DNA from: Malus domestica
Lineage: Eukaryota; Streptophyta; Magnoliopsida; Rosales; Rosaceae
Direction of reading: 5' to 3'
NCBI RefSeq assembly: GCF_042453785.1
Contig: NC_091671.1
Span: forward strand, 33,929,001 to 33,993,000
Length of the DNA: 64,000 nucleotides
In this document: in pieces, positions 33,295 through 46,125 of the stretch
Layout: each line of letters starts with the position of its first letter
How positions within the stretch are numbered: the stretch's first letter is position 1
The notes under the pieces: generated by a model
What the model saw: the letters and a program-made list of their open reading frames with translations, nothing else
What the model was told of the DNA's origin: nothing
The model's database searches: none
Translations under genes and position numbers: made by a program

Positions 33295-34929
33295 TAGCAA
33301 ACCCTAAATAGGTAGGAATAAACAAATAACAAAATATAAAATCATTCTTAGAGTATTAAAATCCGAATTAAATATTGTTAACGACATAATTTTCTCAAAT
33401 TGGAATTTGCAATAAATTTGTAGATCTCATCGTTTTCTTCGAATCCATATATTACGGGCCCAAAACAGACATACCAAACTAAAGTTGCGTCAATCCGGAT
33501 AACACAAAAAGTCAAAACATTCACTTTCGAGATATGGCAGCAGCCAATAACCTATTAACACGTGAATTACCATTTCTCTGTTCACTTTGTTTGATTGCTC
33601 GTTGCTTCTTTTAAATTTATTGCTTGTGAAATAACCTAATCTATGTCCTACATCAGTATCTTAATCATTTGAGCTAAAAACACTTTTATGTGAAAATCTA
33701 TCATGCCGACAATTTTCTCTGTGACAACCCGTCCCAAATTTTACGAGTTTATAAGTTTTAAAATGTGAATTTATGAAAATACCCTAGAGGCGAAGGTATT
33801 GATTTTCGTTAATCACTAGTTCATAATGCGTATAAACTATTACCTTACTGTATTCCAAAAGTATTTGGTAGTGTGAACGCGTAGACGCACGAAAAAATTG
33901 AATTCGGAACTACGATGGAGGTTTACGGGACTATAAATTTGGAAATTATGTGGTAAGGACCGTTATTTATTATTTTATTCATTTCTCATAAATACCACTA
34001 TATTATTTTAATAGTTTGTTGGTAGGAATTGGAAAAAATAAATAAATAAAAAAAGAAGAAGAAGGAAACGGAGAGGAAGGATAACAGAGGAAAAAAAAAT
34101 GGATTGGGCAAGGATGCCCAATCGGAAAGAGAGGGACATGAGGAACGAATTGGAAGAGGAGGGAGGAAATTTTGCCTAATGAGAAGAGAGGAAAGGATGG
34201 GAAAGGAGATAGGAGAAAGGGAGAGGGTCGGCCGGATCCTTTAAACCCGCACCCAACCCGGTTTCGAAACCGGTGGAATTCTGGCGGTTCCGAGCCATTT
34301 TTCAGGAAAATTTCATCCCATTTCCACCTGCAATCATCATCATACATCTTCCCCTTCATTCTTCTATCAAGATTCGATGGAAATTGGGTCAAATCCGTGA
34401 CATTTGGCAATGGTGACACCGACGAGTTTTGTGTCGATTCTCCCATTTCTGAAGCAATTTCTTCCAATTGTCACCACCACTAGACTTCCCTTGAGGCCTA
34501 GAACAATGCCCAATCATTGGTTGGAGCGTCAGAGTCGAATTGGGCACGAATCAAGAACACCAATTTCTAGGGTTCCCAGCGGATTTGAGGCAAATTGGAG
34601 CCTTTTCCAGGCCAAATTGGCCTTAGTCACAGGTATAAAAGTTACTATACTCATTGAGATCTTCATTCCTGTAATTTTTGGTAATTTTTAGAAATAGTTG
34701 AGTTTTCCGGCTAGCCGGGGCAGCTGACCACCACCCGCGGCGGTTGGTGCATGGCCAGGGGGCTGTCGATGTTATTCTTAGGCTAACTAGATGCTTTGAG
34801 TTCAGTTTTGGTAATTGTACGACGTAAGTTGATTGTTAGAATCTAAATTCTCTACGTTACGTTAATAGGTCATTATATGAATCGACGATCCGACCGTTGG
34901 ATCATCACCAAACTTTAATATGTTATAGT

Positions 34930-37161
34930 TGTTGAACCTAAAAACTACCAAGCCTACGTGGCGCGCAGGCCAGTAATCTATAAGCTAACTACATCATTTG
35001 GTTGAATGCAGGGTGTGCCAACTTGTCGGCCGAGCTCGGTCGAGGAGTAAAATATGTTGATGTTGCGTTGGGTGCGCGGCTGATTTCTACGTCTTACAAT
35101 TACGACCGAAAAAAAGTTGAACAGCCAAATGCTGATATACCAGGCAAATGCTGAACCTGTCAATGAAAAGTTGAACAGCCGCAGCTTGTGAAAATCACTG
35201 TTAACATCTCCGCATTGCGCGGTGAAACGAGCCACGTGTTCTAACGAGGATAATGACGATTCTCTAGCGAAAAGGCTAAAATCTGGAATTTTGAAACCTT
35301 TAGGGTATTTGAACCGTTCCACGTAAGCTGGATATGGATGGATGAATTTAGGGAACTTCGACCCCTTTTTCATGGTCGAATCAATCGTCCGCTGGACCTC
35401 GGTCATATCGACGGATGTTGTTTCCACTCTCTGGTCGGGTCCATCTGTCCTGCTACTCGATCTTCCTTTTTTTTCTAAGTCAATTGGCTTGAGCCGAGTA
35501 GGGATTGGCTCGACCTATACTATTGGTAACAGATTATTTCTTGGTGGCAATTGCTGGGAAAGATCGAATGACCTGTCGTCGCAAACCTTGCTAACCAGTA
35601 TTTCAAGCAATTTGTTTTGTATCTCACTAGTACTGCGTATCACGTCGTGTAGTTTATCGATTCCTCGACTAAACGTCTGTTCAACCATCCGAGATTGTTC
35701 GTCAAGTCGTCTTCGAAGAAACGATCTTGTTGGTGGATCAAAGCCTTCACCACCATCATCATCACAGTCATCCAATATCCCTTCATTAAGAACGCAAGTG
35801 TTTTTGTTAGGGATTTCTAGACTGTAAAGCTAACTGCCGAGACCAACTTTCTTTTCTCGGTGAGTTGCGCTTGTGGACTCAGGTATCACGACACTAAGGG
35901 GATTCTATGCCTGTGATACACTTTGTCATATGTTCTGAATTGGCAAATCGATTATTGATTTTCCCATAGTTTTTTTCTTTTTAACCGATCGTGTCTCAAT
36001 TGGCATGAACTTCGTAGTTTTAACATTGGGTCCCATTAAGCGTGCCAAAATGTTGACCCTAAAGACTACCAAGCATACGTGGTTCGCATGCCGAGTAATC
36101 TATAAGCTAACTACATCCTTTGGTTGAATGCGGGGCGTGCCAACTCGTCGGCCAAGCTCGGTCGAGGAGTAAAATATGTTGATGTTGCGTTGGGTGTGTA
36201 GCTAACTTCTGCATCTTGCAATTGCGGTCGAAAAAAGGAACACGTCTCGGCCTCCTAGGTTCTCAAACCTGAAGACAAGGCTACTATTCTTACGAAGTTC
36301 ACAAATCGTCGTCGTCGGATTCGATCACTGTGATGGTATTCGTCAGAGTAAACTCACGCCGAATTGACACCAAAGTGTAAGCGCACAAATACTCAAAGCA
36401 GATATAAGTCTCAATAGTAAACGTGGTTCGGCCATCGAAATGCCGAACTTTAAATCCCACTTGAGAGTATCCGATCATAAAATATCTCGGCATGCAATGT
36501 GCCGAGCCCAATAAACTGTAACATCTCACTTCGCCGAGAAGGCTGATGAGATGACTTCGACCAATAAGGATTCGAAAATCCTTCTCGACCGAGACTTGGA
36601 TAGATAACCAGTCGTCCTCGATGCAGTGCTGTCTATGCTAATTGAAGATGCTGCGAGATCGGCTGGTTCTACGGCAACAATGTTGTTTATGCCAACTGAA
36701 GATATCACTGGTTGCCTTCACAGTGCTGTTTATGCCAATTGAAGATGTGTCGGCGAAAAAGAAAAGGAAAAAAAATCTCAAGGTTGTTGAGCGAATTTAT
36801 GCAGGGCAGTTGTGTGTTGAATTAAGAGGGGGTTGTTTCGATGCCTTTTCTCCCTATTTATAGCAGCCAACCTGTATTGAATCCCATTCATTCCTGGATT
36901 AGAACTCATTCTCCTAATCCATCTTTATCTCGACCAATCCTATTCTTACTAGGACTTTGAACACAACTCATTATCAAACCTTGTTCAATCTTAGCATCCT
37001 AATCCCGTCGAGACTTCATCTCATAACAGGATTCGTCCACATTCCTCTTTCCGATAGGATATAGCCCACTTCGACCGCTCGGCCCATGGGCTGAATATCT
37101 TCTAATGACACCTATTTAAAAGATCTAACTCGGCCCAAAATAGTATTTTTGGGCCCAAACA
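34930..37161 (-). mobile_element. Nested gypsy-type LTR retrotransposon remnant
   Basis: Starts TGTTGAACC (34930) and ends GGGCCCAAACA (37161), flanked by perfect ATAGT duplications (34925-34929, 37162-37166). The right LTR is 36051-37161 (1111 bp). The left LTR keeps only its first ~170 bp (to about 35098), then passes into internal sequence, so a large deletion removed pol and most of one LTR. Gag-like frames and a minus-strand TATA box (GCTATAAATAGG near 36850-36861) both show it points left; so the right LTR is the 5' LTR. Next to it, the minus strand reads TTTTGGCACGCTTAATGGG, a plausible primer-binding region. Confidence 0.85.
34978..35775 (-). pseudogene. Gag fragments of the nested gypsy element
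   Basis: A frame at 35775-35515 encodes an acidic N-terminal piece (RSFLRRRLDEQSRMVEQTFS). A second frame, 35427-34978, encodes the retrotransposon gag core: FKYPKGFKIPDFSLFARESS, LEHVARFTAQCGDVNSDFHK, LRLFNFSLTGSAFAWYI, after which it runs into the truncated LTR. The two pieces are out of frame with each other. No protease, reverse transcriptase or integrase follows. Confidence 0.75.
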
Positions 37162-38269
37162 ATAGTACACAATATTTGACAACCATAGAAACTTACGGAT
37201 CGGGAATCTGACGTATGGATCTTCCTGAATTGGATTTGTAAGTTCATAAAATAAATGTTGATCGCCACTTGATTTTGGGCAATTGGTGGAAATCCGACCG
37301 TTGGATTATAATGAAACCTTGGGATGTTGTTCTAGAAGTTTAATGTGAGTCTTTGGAAGCAACGGATCAGAAATCCGTGATGCAGATCTTCTGAATTGAA
37401 TTACGTAGGGATGCGTTTTATGTAAATTATGTATTTTATCGGTCAGAACTCTGAGATGTGATTTGATAATTGGTCATAAGCGACAATGGTTCGTGATGTC
37501 TCGACATGCGTGCTAAGGAGTCGAGGCACGGACCTCAGGTGAGTGGGTCTTTTCCTTTCTATATTATATATATATATATATATGATTGACATTTCGTAAA
37601 CGGTTAGAAATTGATTATTGCATATAATTACAGTTAATGCTTTAAAATGCTAATGCGAACTACGAATGGTTTGATCCCTGATTAGGGTACGTAGGCAGTC
37701 TAACGAGACGTTAAATGCAGTCATACCATAAATGAGACTAAATAATTGAGACAATAGCCTTGTTTGAGAAATTGAGCAATATGAAGGAATCTGGTGAAAA
37801 ATGTGAGATTTAACCTCACATCTCGATGATTAAATGTTGATTATAAATCAATGTGTGAAGAAACGAGAAATTGTGGCTTTACGTTTTATAAATGCCATGT
37901 CATAATTAGTTTACATTTTAGTATGTAATTTGGTACAAATCCGCATAGTGTTGCACACAATACAGAGGTCAAGGTACGTTCAGGTGAGTATATAATGTCG
38001 GTATGATTGAATAATAATTAGTGATGAACGGATGTGAGTAGAGCTCATAAATCTGCACCCCGGTGTTAGTGCTCCCTCCTGTGGCCAGGGCACAGTCCTT
38101 CACGTGATGTTCACCTCCTGCACCTTACGCTCACCTTGGATTCAAGGTAGGTGCACAGGTCTGTCGTACATACCACTATAGGTGGTTCCGACTCGTAGGT
38201 GACCCGCGATTATTCGCACAGTCTTCACATGATCGTAGCACTTGAGCGTATTTATTTACACCCAGCCCT

Positions 38270-38700
38270 GTCGTACAGACCACCTTAGGTAGTTCCGACT
38301 CATGTGCATGTATACTTATTGAGATATGGATAAGTCGTACAGGTCACTAGAGGTAACTCCCGACTTATGAGCTAGCATATGTGATGGGATATGGAGAAGT
38401 CATACAGGTCACTATAGGTGACTCCCGACTTATGAGCTAGCATATGTGATGAGATATGGATATAAGTCGTACAGGTCACTATAAGTGACTCCCGACTTAT
38501 GAGCTAGCATATGTGATGAGATATGGATAAGTCGTACAGGTCACTAGAGGTGACTCCCGACTTATGAGCTAGCATATGTGATGATATATGGATAAGTCGT
38601 ACATGTCACTATAGGTGACTCCGACTTATGAGTTAGCATTGATTGATGAGATATGGGTGCAGTCGTACAGGTCACCAAAGGTGACTTCGACTTGCGTGCT
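38270..38700. repeat. ~65 bp tandem repeat array inside the LTR-type element
   Basis: Six or so head-to-tail copies of a unit containing 'gtcgtacaggtcactatagg', 'tgactcccgacttatgagct' and 'agcatatgtgatgagatatg', spaced 63-67 bp. Outer copies are more diverged. Each unit contains the partly palindromic pair 'agtcgtacaggtca' / 'tgactcccgactt'. Confidence 0.85.
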
Positions 38701-40590
38701 AGTATGGGTTATTAATCACATGTTTATTGATATTGTGAATGAGATGCTGTGTTGTGGTATATTTATGGTTTACTGTCGATATACTTTTGGTTGCACATTG
38801 ATACGTGGTATGATTTTCTGGAACCTATACAGATGTTCCAGTGATGGGTTATAATGCTTTAGATGGTTTCTATTAAAATTTCATTTCTAGGGCTACTCAC
38901 CCTTGTTTTGTTTTCACCTTCCAGGTTTTATTAACTGAACTTTCTTATCGTTAAAGATTCGTGGCAAGTCTTGGTATTGGAGATTACCTTCGATTGTATG
39001 ATTTTCAATCTACTCTACTGTACTTTACGTATGCTCTGACGTCACGCGTGAAATGAGTTCATTTCCGCTCACGGCGCACTCTTGTATTTAGGCACTCTTA
39101 GGTTTAAATTTATTCACATTTTTTTTCCACATCATCATACTTTATGGCTTCGTCACCCTTCAGGTGTGCACAGCTCAATTCGGAGTCCTAGTGGACATTC
39201 CAGGTCGGGGTGTGTCATTCTCTCTCCCATTAGTAATGAGGACAATGATATACATAATGATACGATAACTCTTATTTTTGAGAAAAACTTATGTGAAACA
39301 TGTTCACCGCTAAGTGGCATTCACATCTAATAATGCATTGTCATGTTTAATATTTTTTTCTCTATATATCTTAAATGTACAATTAGTAAAGAAAAAGACA
39401 TGCAGTTGGATTTAACACACCAAAAAAAAAAAAATCAATATACAACGGAAATGACAATTTTTTTTTTTTCAGACTTCAAATATTGAAATATAAGAGAATA
39501 ACAACAAAATATGTTTGAAGGTACAATGAAAGAATGATGTGAAGGCATCAAGCGAAAGACAAGGAGCTATTTCCAACCTTAAATTGCTGCCCTACTTTCC
39601 TTAGCAAAATTTTCTTTTTCTGACCAGAAATATGCAAACAAAAACAAACCCTATGTATCTAAATAGGAAAGGAAATAACAAATAACAAAATATAAAAAAA
39701 ATCCTAAAATATTAAAATTCGAGTTAAGTATATTAAACAACATTTTCGCTCAAATTCCGTATGAGATTGTTGTTTGACAACAAGTCTTGTGGATATTGTC
39801 GCTCTCTTTGCAATCTATATATTATGTGCTCAAAACAAACATGTCAACCCAAATTTGCGTCAATATGGCAACACAAAAGATCCAAAACATCCACTTTCGG
39901 GATATGATAGCAGCAACTAACTTATTGGCACATGAATTACCAGTTCTCCAATCACTTTTCTTGATTGCTCGCTGCTTGCTTCTTTTAATTTTATTGCATG
40001 TGAAATAATCTAATTTCTTTCCTACATCGGTACCTTAATTGCTTGAGCTAAAAGAGCACTTCTACTATGAAATTTATCATTTCAATAGTTTTCTATCTCC
40101 TATTAGTGTTAAGGACAACGATATCTCTCATTTTTTAAGAAAACTTGCATTGAACGGGTTCACCATTATGTGGCATGCCAATCCAATGATGCATTGTTAT
40201 GTTTATGTTATCCTCCACATAACAATGCATAATTGATCCAAAACCACATTAGCAATGAACCCGTTGCATGGCTCTCCTCCTCTTCATGCACACCTCTTGT
40301 ATATTAAATATGAATTGGTCAAGAAAAAGACATGCCGTTGGATTGAACACCAAAACAAATCAATAAACGTTGGAAATGACACATTTTTTCAGTCTTCTAA
40401 TTTTTGTAAACATGATAACAACACCAAAACATTTTTGAAATAAGCATGATGTGAAGGCATCAAGCGGAGACAAGGAGCTATTTCCAACATCCTTTTAAGT
40501 ATTAAATTGCTGCCATACTGTCCTTAGCCAAATTAGCTTTTTGCTTACCACAAATATGCCAAGAACAACAAACCCGCAAGGAAATAGCTA

Positions 40591-41522
40591 CCATTACATT
40601 TTATAATTTTTATTTATATCACATTTTTCACTTTTGGAGGTTTTGGGTGGGTCATGTTCTTCTTTTTCTTTCTTTTTAGATTTAGTAAAAGTAACATGTA
40701 AAATCATAAATTGTTAATCATCTCTTTGTCAAATTATTAAATTAATTGTTATTTTAATCAAACTAAGTTGGTGCTTTTGTTTGCGTGAGTCACTAATTTT
40801 TTTTTTTAAAGAAAATTTGTGTTTCTTGTTCATGTCGCACCTTTCTAATCCAGATATTATTAGTTTAGCATTATGTGATAATGAGTGTTACGTCAAAAGG
40901 TAAAATTTTACTTCACATTAAGGATTTGTTTTCTCAAATTTTTTAAGATAGATGCCAAAACTTCACATATATGGTACAAAACGCAACATGTAAGTAAACT
41001 TAACATCTATATATATAAACTGAGAAGACAAAATAATGATTTTTTAAATTCCAAAAAATACCCCTCCCTAGTTATGAATACCAAAATATAACAAATTAGG
41101 AGTAAAATAATAAATTGAGCGATTATGTATTTAAATTATATTTTATAAACCATATAACGTAGTTCCTAATTGGATTATTGTTTAAATGTTAAAGTTTTGT
41201 TTTTTATATTGGTGACACAAGTTTGCAATTTTATTTTAGAAAATTAGTATATCTAGTATTATTTTTATAAGAAAAAAAATATACAATTAGTGCTGAGGTG
41301 TCACAGTATGATTGGTGCCCTTACACAAGGCAGGAAGAACCTAATCAGAATATCGCTGCCCTCGCCCCCGGTTAATCGTCCATCCATTGCCTTGGCTATC
41401 CACACTCCTCTCCCCAATCGACTAGCTGCTGCTTCCGCCATCCCCATCAACTACTCCGTCTCCATCATCTCTCTCTCTCTCTCTCTCTACTTTCTATCTC
41501 TAGAGCCCGATCCTCTGCGGCC
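40591..41522. other. Intergenic and promoter region of thioredoxin m
   Basis: AT-rich until about 41286, then CT-rich leader sequence with a (TC)n run at about 41469-41487 just before the start codon. No other gene recognised. Confidence 0.5.
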
Positions 41523-43184
41523 ATGGCTACAGTCCTCGACTCCGTCGTCGTTCCCCGATCCTCCGCTCTCCCTTCTTCAGCCGCGCTCTCTCGGATCCCG
41601 GCTCCCTCGTCGCTCTCGTCCTTGTCCGCCGGCGCTCGGTTGCCTCGCTACAGAGGCCTCAAGGTCGGATCAGCTCTCCGAACTCGCTCCGTCGGATCGC
41701 TGAGTTACGGTCCCGCTTCCGGACAAGCGAGCCGCCGTGGCGGGCTCGTCGTCTGCGAGGCTCAGGACACTGCCGTCGAAGGTCAGTCTCGTAATCTCTC
41801 CCTTCCAGTCAGGATTTCAATTTTTTTTTAATTTGCTTTGAAGTTTTTTTTAATTTATTTTCAAGTTTCACACTTTGTGTTTGGGTGTCTGGAAAATTGT
41901 TTGTTTAATTCTCCTTCAGTTTCGTAGCAATCAACAGAGGATTTGATTTTTGTGTAGAGATTGTTGTAAGATGGTAGATTTAGATTGTTTATTGAGTAAA
42001 GGTGGTACTTTTATCCAAGAAATAACTGTTTTTCTCTGTTTATTAGCTGCATCAATTGGGCTTTAAACTTTTTACCCATATTCTGAATGTCGTATAAGTT
42101 GATGATATTGGTGGCATTGTTTGTAAAGAGTTGGGAAATGAAAGGAATCGATCGGGAAATAAATTGTTGAAGAAAAATATTGGTTTTTGAAACTTTTGAA
42201 AACTTGGGTTGACTCGTAAAAATTAGATTATTAGTAAGGGAAGATAGAAGGAACCGAGGATGAGGCCACCTAAGAAGCGTAATCAAATGGTTCGGAAGAT
42301 GTACTTTAGATTCTTAGGCAAGCTTTATCTGGTGATTTCAAGTTGTGGTTACTTGTAATTGTTTGGTTATGCCGGTTGATGGCTGAAATAGACCTGCTGC
42401 TCGGTGGCTAAAGACAAGCCACGGTTGAGACTGTCAAGGTACTTAACTCACAGTGACTGACTAAAAATTCCAACATGAATGTTCGATTTCAGGTGAAATG
42501 TTGATGGAATGTGTGGTGACTGGTCATTAAAGACAGAAGCGAATGATAAACCTGGGGATGTGTGCATGAATCTTGGGTAATTCGGACATGTAATTAAAAT
42601 TATGTATAGATATGGAACAAAAGTATTGTACTTATGAGAGTATACAACGAAAGTATAAAATTGGTTGAAATTTTTGTGACTGAAAATATCAAAATTTTTA
42701 TTAGAAAAATTGAGTTTTGATCTAAAGGTGGTGCTTTTGGACTGATTCTTGCTTACTATATAATCAATGTCCAAAGTATTAGAAAGAGTTCTGCAGTTCT
42801 GTGTTCACATATTACTTTTGGTAGTTCAACAAGTTTTATTTTTGATAGTATGTTCTCTTAAAAATTACAGTGCCTGCTGTTAGTGATGCAACATGGCAGT
42901 CACTTGTCCTAGATTCTGAATACCCTGTTTTGGTTGAATTCTGGGCTCCGTGGTGTGGGCCTTGCCGTATGATCCACCCCATAATTGATGAACTGGCAAA
43001 GCAATATGCTGGGAAGCTCAAATGCTACAAAGTTAACACTGATGAGAGTGCTTCAATTGCAACCCGATATGGGATTCGAAGCATCCCAACTGTCATCATA
43101 TTCAAAGGTGGCGAGAAGAAAGATGCCGTTATTGGTGCTGTTCCAAAATCTACATTGACCACCAGCATAGAGAAGTTCTTGTAG
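41523..43184 (+). CDS. TRXM: Thioredoxin m-type, chloroplast
   Basis: Two exons, 41523-41781 and 42871-43184, GT-AG intron of 1089 bp in phase 1, giving 190 residues. Residues 1 to about 80 are Ser/Ala/Arg-rich and nearly free of acidic residues ([15 protein letters not shown]...), a typical chloroplast transit peptide, with a probable cleavage near VVCEAQD. The mature part has the catalytic WCGPC at 114-118, [19 protein letters not shown], the family's VNTDES and the cis-proline in SIPT (P159). The protein reduces disulfides in stromal target enzymes and peroxiredoxins, using electrons from ferredoxin-thioredoxin reductase. The length is normal for m-type thioredoxins. The start ATG sits directly after a CT-rich leader. 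Confidence 0.95.
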
Positions 43185-46125
43185 AGTGTGGTAAGTATTA
43201 TTCACCTTGTTGGACCTAAGCTGTGCCTTGTATCTGTTTCTTCTCTTTCTAGATTATGATCTCTCAGATTTCGGAGGCTTCTCTCCCAAAATAAACTCAC
43301 GTCTGCTCCTGTATAGTTAGTTATCTGGATGAAGTTGTAACTATTTTTTTTACTTTACGAGAATGTTAGTGACTTAGTAAATTATTATTAATCGTATGTG
43401 TGGGTTATCTTAGACGCACTTTCCATTGTTACAGAGTTCAGTTATGTTTCTTTATCTTTTGGTTGAAGATCGTAGTCAGTGATGCAGGAACCTATGCATG
43501 TAGGATAACCTAGAAAATATATGTTAGGAGGTTGTAAGTGTTAGGTGGGATTTCCTGTGAGATCATTTCAAAGGGATGATGCAACGGATTGAAATTCATG
43601 TCAACTCCTCGGGTTCACCTTTCATTTTAGAGTATTTTCTTTCTAATTATTCGTGCAAAGGCGGGGTGTTATGTGGGGTGCGAGGGTTGTCCTTAGGTTT
43701 AGCTAGTCAAGTGTAAGACAACTCCATCTTAAGGTTGTCTTCTTGGTGGAGGTGCTGGTGGGGTAACTGCGTAGGATGTTTAAGGTGAGAGGAAGTTACT
43801 AGCTCAGAGCTGTAGGTCTATTTAGATGCGTGCATTCTTCTTTTAAATAGCTAGAGTGCCATTTGAGGCTGCATTAAGTAGGAAGTTTGACTCATTGTCC
43901 ATATACTTATAATTTCGAGTTCGTTTTCTCTAACATCGGCTACAACAACAAAACCGTAAAAGAAAAGCCCTACACCATAAACTCTCCTACTGTTGGGTAG
44001 CTAATAGCTTTGGAAAGAAAGGCCTAGCTAATTTTTGATATTGGGGAATAGGGGATTTGAACTCGGAACCTCGGGTGCAAGGTAAAATGCTTTTAATCAG
44101 TTGACAATTCTCGTGGTTTTGAATAGTTTGAAAACCAATTTAGAGAGGAGACTTTGATCCTCTATATGTAGAGATAAATTATGCAGCTTTAGTTCGATAA
44201 ACTTTTTATCTCTGTATGTGTTTTCATCTCATGTTGAGTCGTGTACAGGTTAACAGGCTACACAATAATATAAACGTGTTCAAGTGTGTTATTTTCGGGT
44301 TAAACAGGTTGACGAGATGAACTGTTATTTAACCCTGTCATGCGATTATGGTCCAACTCAAACCCGTTTATTTCGTGTCATCTTCAAGTCAAGTAATCGT
44401 GTTCGTTTTCCAAATTACGAGTCCTAAATTAATGAGTTTGGGAGGGATGATTCGTGTCTCTTTTAATATTATCACATTCAATGTGAACTCAAAACGCTTT
44501 AGTAGCTGCTCAAGAGATTCATCATGTCTGCAATGTTGCCATACACACTTTGGGGTCCTTCAATTCCTCCTACAAAAGGCAAGAGGGTGCGGATTAACCA
44601 CCAAGCCGTTGGTGGGCAAGATGAGATGGGTTATTTTTAATTAATCTGTTTGGTGAGAATAATTGTAACATAGACTGGATTGACTACAAATCCGAAATAG
44701 GGAAAATATGATGGGTTATGTAACCTAACCACACACGAGTTATGTACTCGTCCCTACCAATCCAATCCTACACCTAAGATCAATCTCATCTACCCCACAA
44801 TACGGATCAAAATAGTCCTATTCTACGTGAACATATATAATGCCCCGAGAGCTAACTTTGAGGCTCTGACAGAATCTGAGATTTATGTTTTAGTTTCAAC
44901 TTTCAACTACAATCTCCCAAAAATCCAAATGGGGCCGGATCTGGATGGTCCAGGACATTGCCAATTATGGCAATCTTGATAAAAATAGATGTTCCTCAAA
45001 CGTACGTGTCAAACGTTATCCTTTTTAATGTTGTCTTCACTTGCGGCCTTTATTATTATTGTCCTAAACCTCGAGAACTTGTATGCCACACAATACGTGT
45101 CTAGTAATATATGTACAATTAGTCTCCTAAATTCACAGGATAGAACATTGTCCTTATCCACCATCAGAGTTATGACTCATATTACTAAATATGGCCAGAT
45201 ACACTTCAAAAGATATAGCGTGATGATTTTGAAAATAGCTAGCATAAGAAGTAGTACCATCAAATGCTCTACATGGGTTGTTAGATTCACTGCACAATAT
45301 GTATACAAATAAATCAGCATTTTGTTTTTAAGTTTGATCCAACGGCATATCTCTTGACATGCTACGATGATGTATGAGTTTAAGTTTAACATACATTGTC
45401 GGTATATTGATAGGTTAAGCTTTTAGGCTTAGTGGTAATCTAACACGATATCAGAATCTTATTTGTAATACGTTCCAAATTTGACTGACATTCTCTACTA
45501 TTTGTTGGTTTGGAAGATGCTGAATTTTCGCATGGGAGTGGATCAACTTGATACACTTTATTATGAGAGTTATAATTAACACTCCGCACTTTTCCGTATT
45601 GAAAGAAAATACATGAGAGAGGAGTCTTTCAATGCTAGAGAGGTCTTATTAGACTATTCATATTCAACAGTAGAAATTTCTTCCATGTGAAGGCTTTGTA
45701 TATTGGAATTAGCTCCTGATTATTTAGAAAATTCGACCGACCATAGGCCTCCTAATATAAGAAGCCAAGCATCATTTTTCATCCTGAAGATTTGATTCTC
45801 TACCGTATGCCAAGTGTCACATTACTGTTGCTGATGAAAAGAACACGTGGCTCTGTGTAAGATTCATGTGGCTTATTATATTTCATTGAAGCTACATGAC
45901 TATCCAGTATCCATACATGGGTGAGAGCCACAAGGCACCAAATCACGTGAAATATCAGACCACCTAATATCGATAAGCAGATTAATCTTATTTTTCATAA
46001 ACGTGTTTTTCATATTATCTGTATTACTGTTAATTTGCCAACATTATAGCATTAATATATTGCAAACAGAACTCTTAGTGAAAAGTAACTAACGATATTT
46101 AACATTTCATTGGCAAGGCCAACGC
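43185..46125. other. Long intergenic stretch without recognised gene
   Basis: Begins with the 3' untranslated region of thioredoxin m. Around 44040-44100 'gggatttgaactcggaac' resembles the box B of a tRNA-derived repeat in reverse, too isolated to call. Around 44220-44400 lie runs of 'gggtt', 'cgtgttc'-type words seen in plant interspersed repeats. The frame 44989-45312 matches nothing known. Confidence 0.4.

Larger units (their letters stand above)
33720..39217. mobile_element. LTR-type insertion (probable long solo LTR), itself split by a gypsy remnant
   Basis: Starts TGTGACAACCCGTCCC and ends GGTCGGGGTGTGTCA, i.e. TG...CA with short inverted termini, flanked by a 5 bp duplication TTCTC (33715-33719, 39218-39222). 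Removing the nested element at 34930-37161 plus one of its duplications leaves about 3.26 kb without protein motifs, primer-binding site or internal LTR pair. That fits a single long LTR left by recombination, or a non-autonomous large element. The right part carries a 65 bp tandem repeat array. The host sequence on either side rejoins into copy A of the 0.94 kb duplication. Confidence 0.75.
33295..40590 (+). repeat. Tandem duplication of a ~0.94 kb unit, first copy split by a retroelement
   Basis: Copy A is 33295-33719 continued at 39218-39647; copy B is about 39648-40590. Paired landmarks in the same order: 'aataacaaaatataaaa', 'gttgcgtcaat' / 'tttgcgtcaat', 'ctttcgagatatggcagcag' / 'ctttcgggatatgatagcag', 'gtgaattacca' / 'catgaattacca', 'tttgagctaaaa' / 'cttgagctaaaa', 'attagt' plus 'aaggacaa', 'gaaaaagacatgc', 'gatgtgaaggcatcaagcg', 'caaggagctatttccaac'. 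No protein is evident. The unit is not a recognised transposon. Confidence 0.78.

Noticed and set aside
38270..38700. CRISPR-like array of 65 bp units
   Set aside because: Whole unit is conserved with no unique spacers; simple tandem repeat inside an LTR-type element.
43925..44110. Possible tRNA-derived SINE in reverse ('gggatttgaactcggaac')
   Set aside because: Only a box B-like word is visible; no box A at the right distance, no tail, no duplication.
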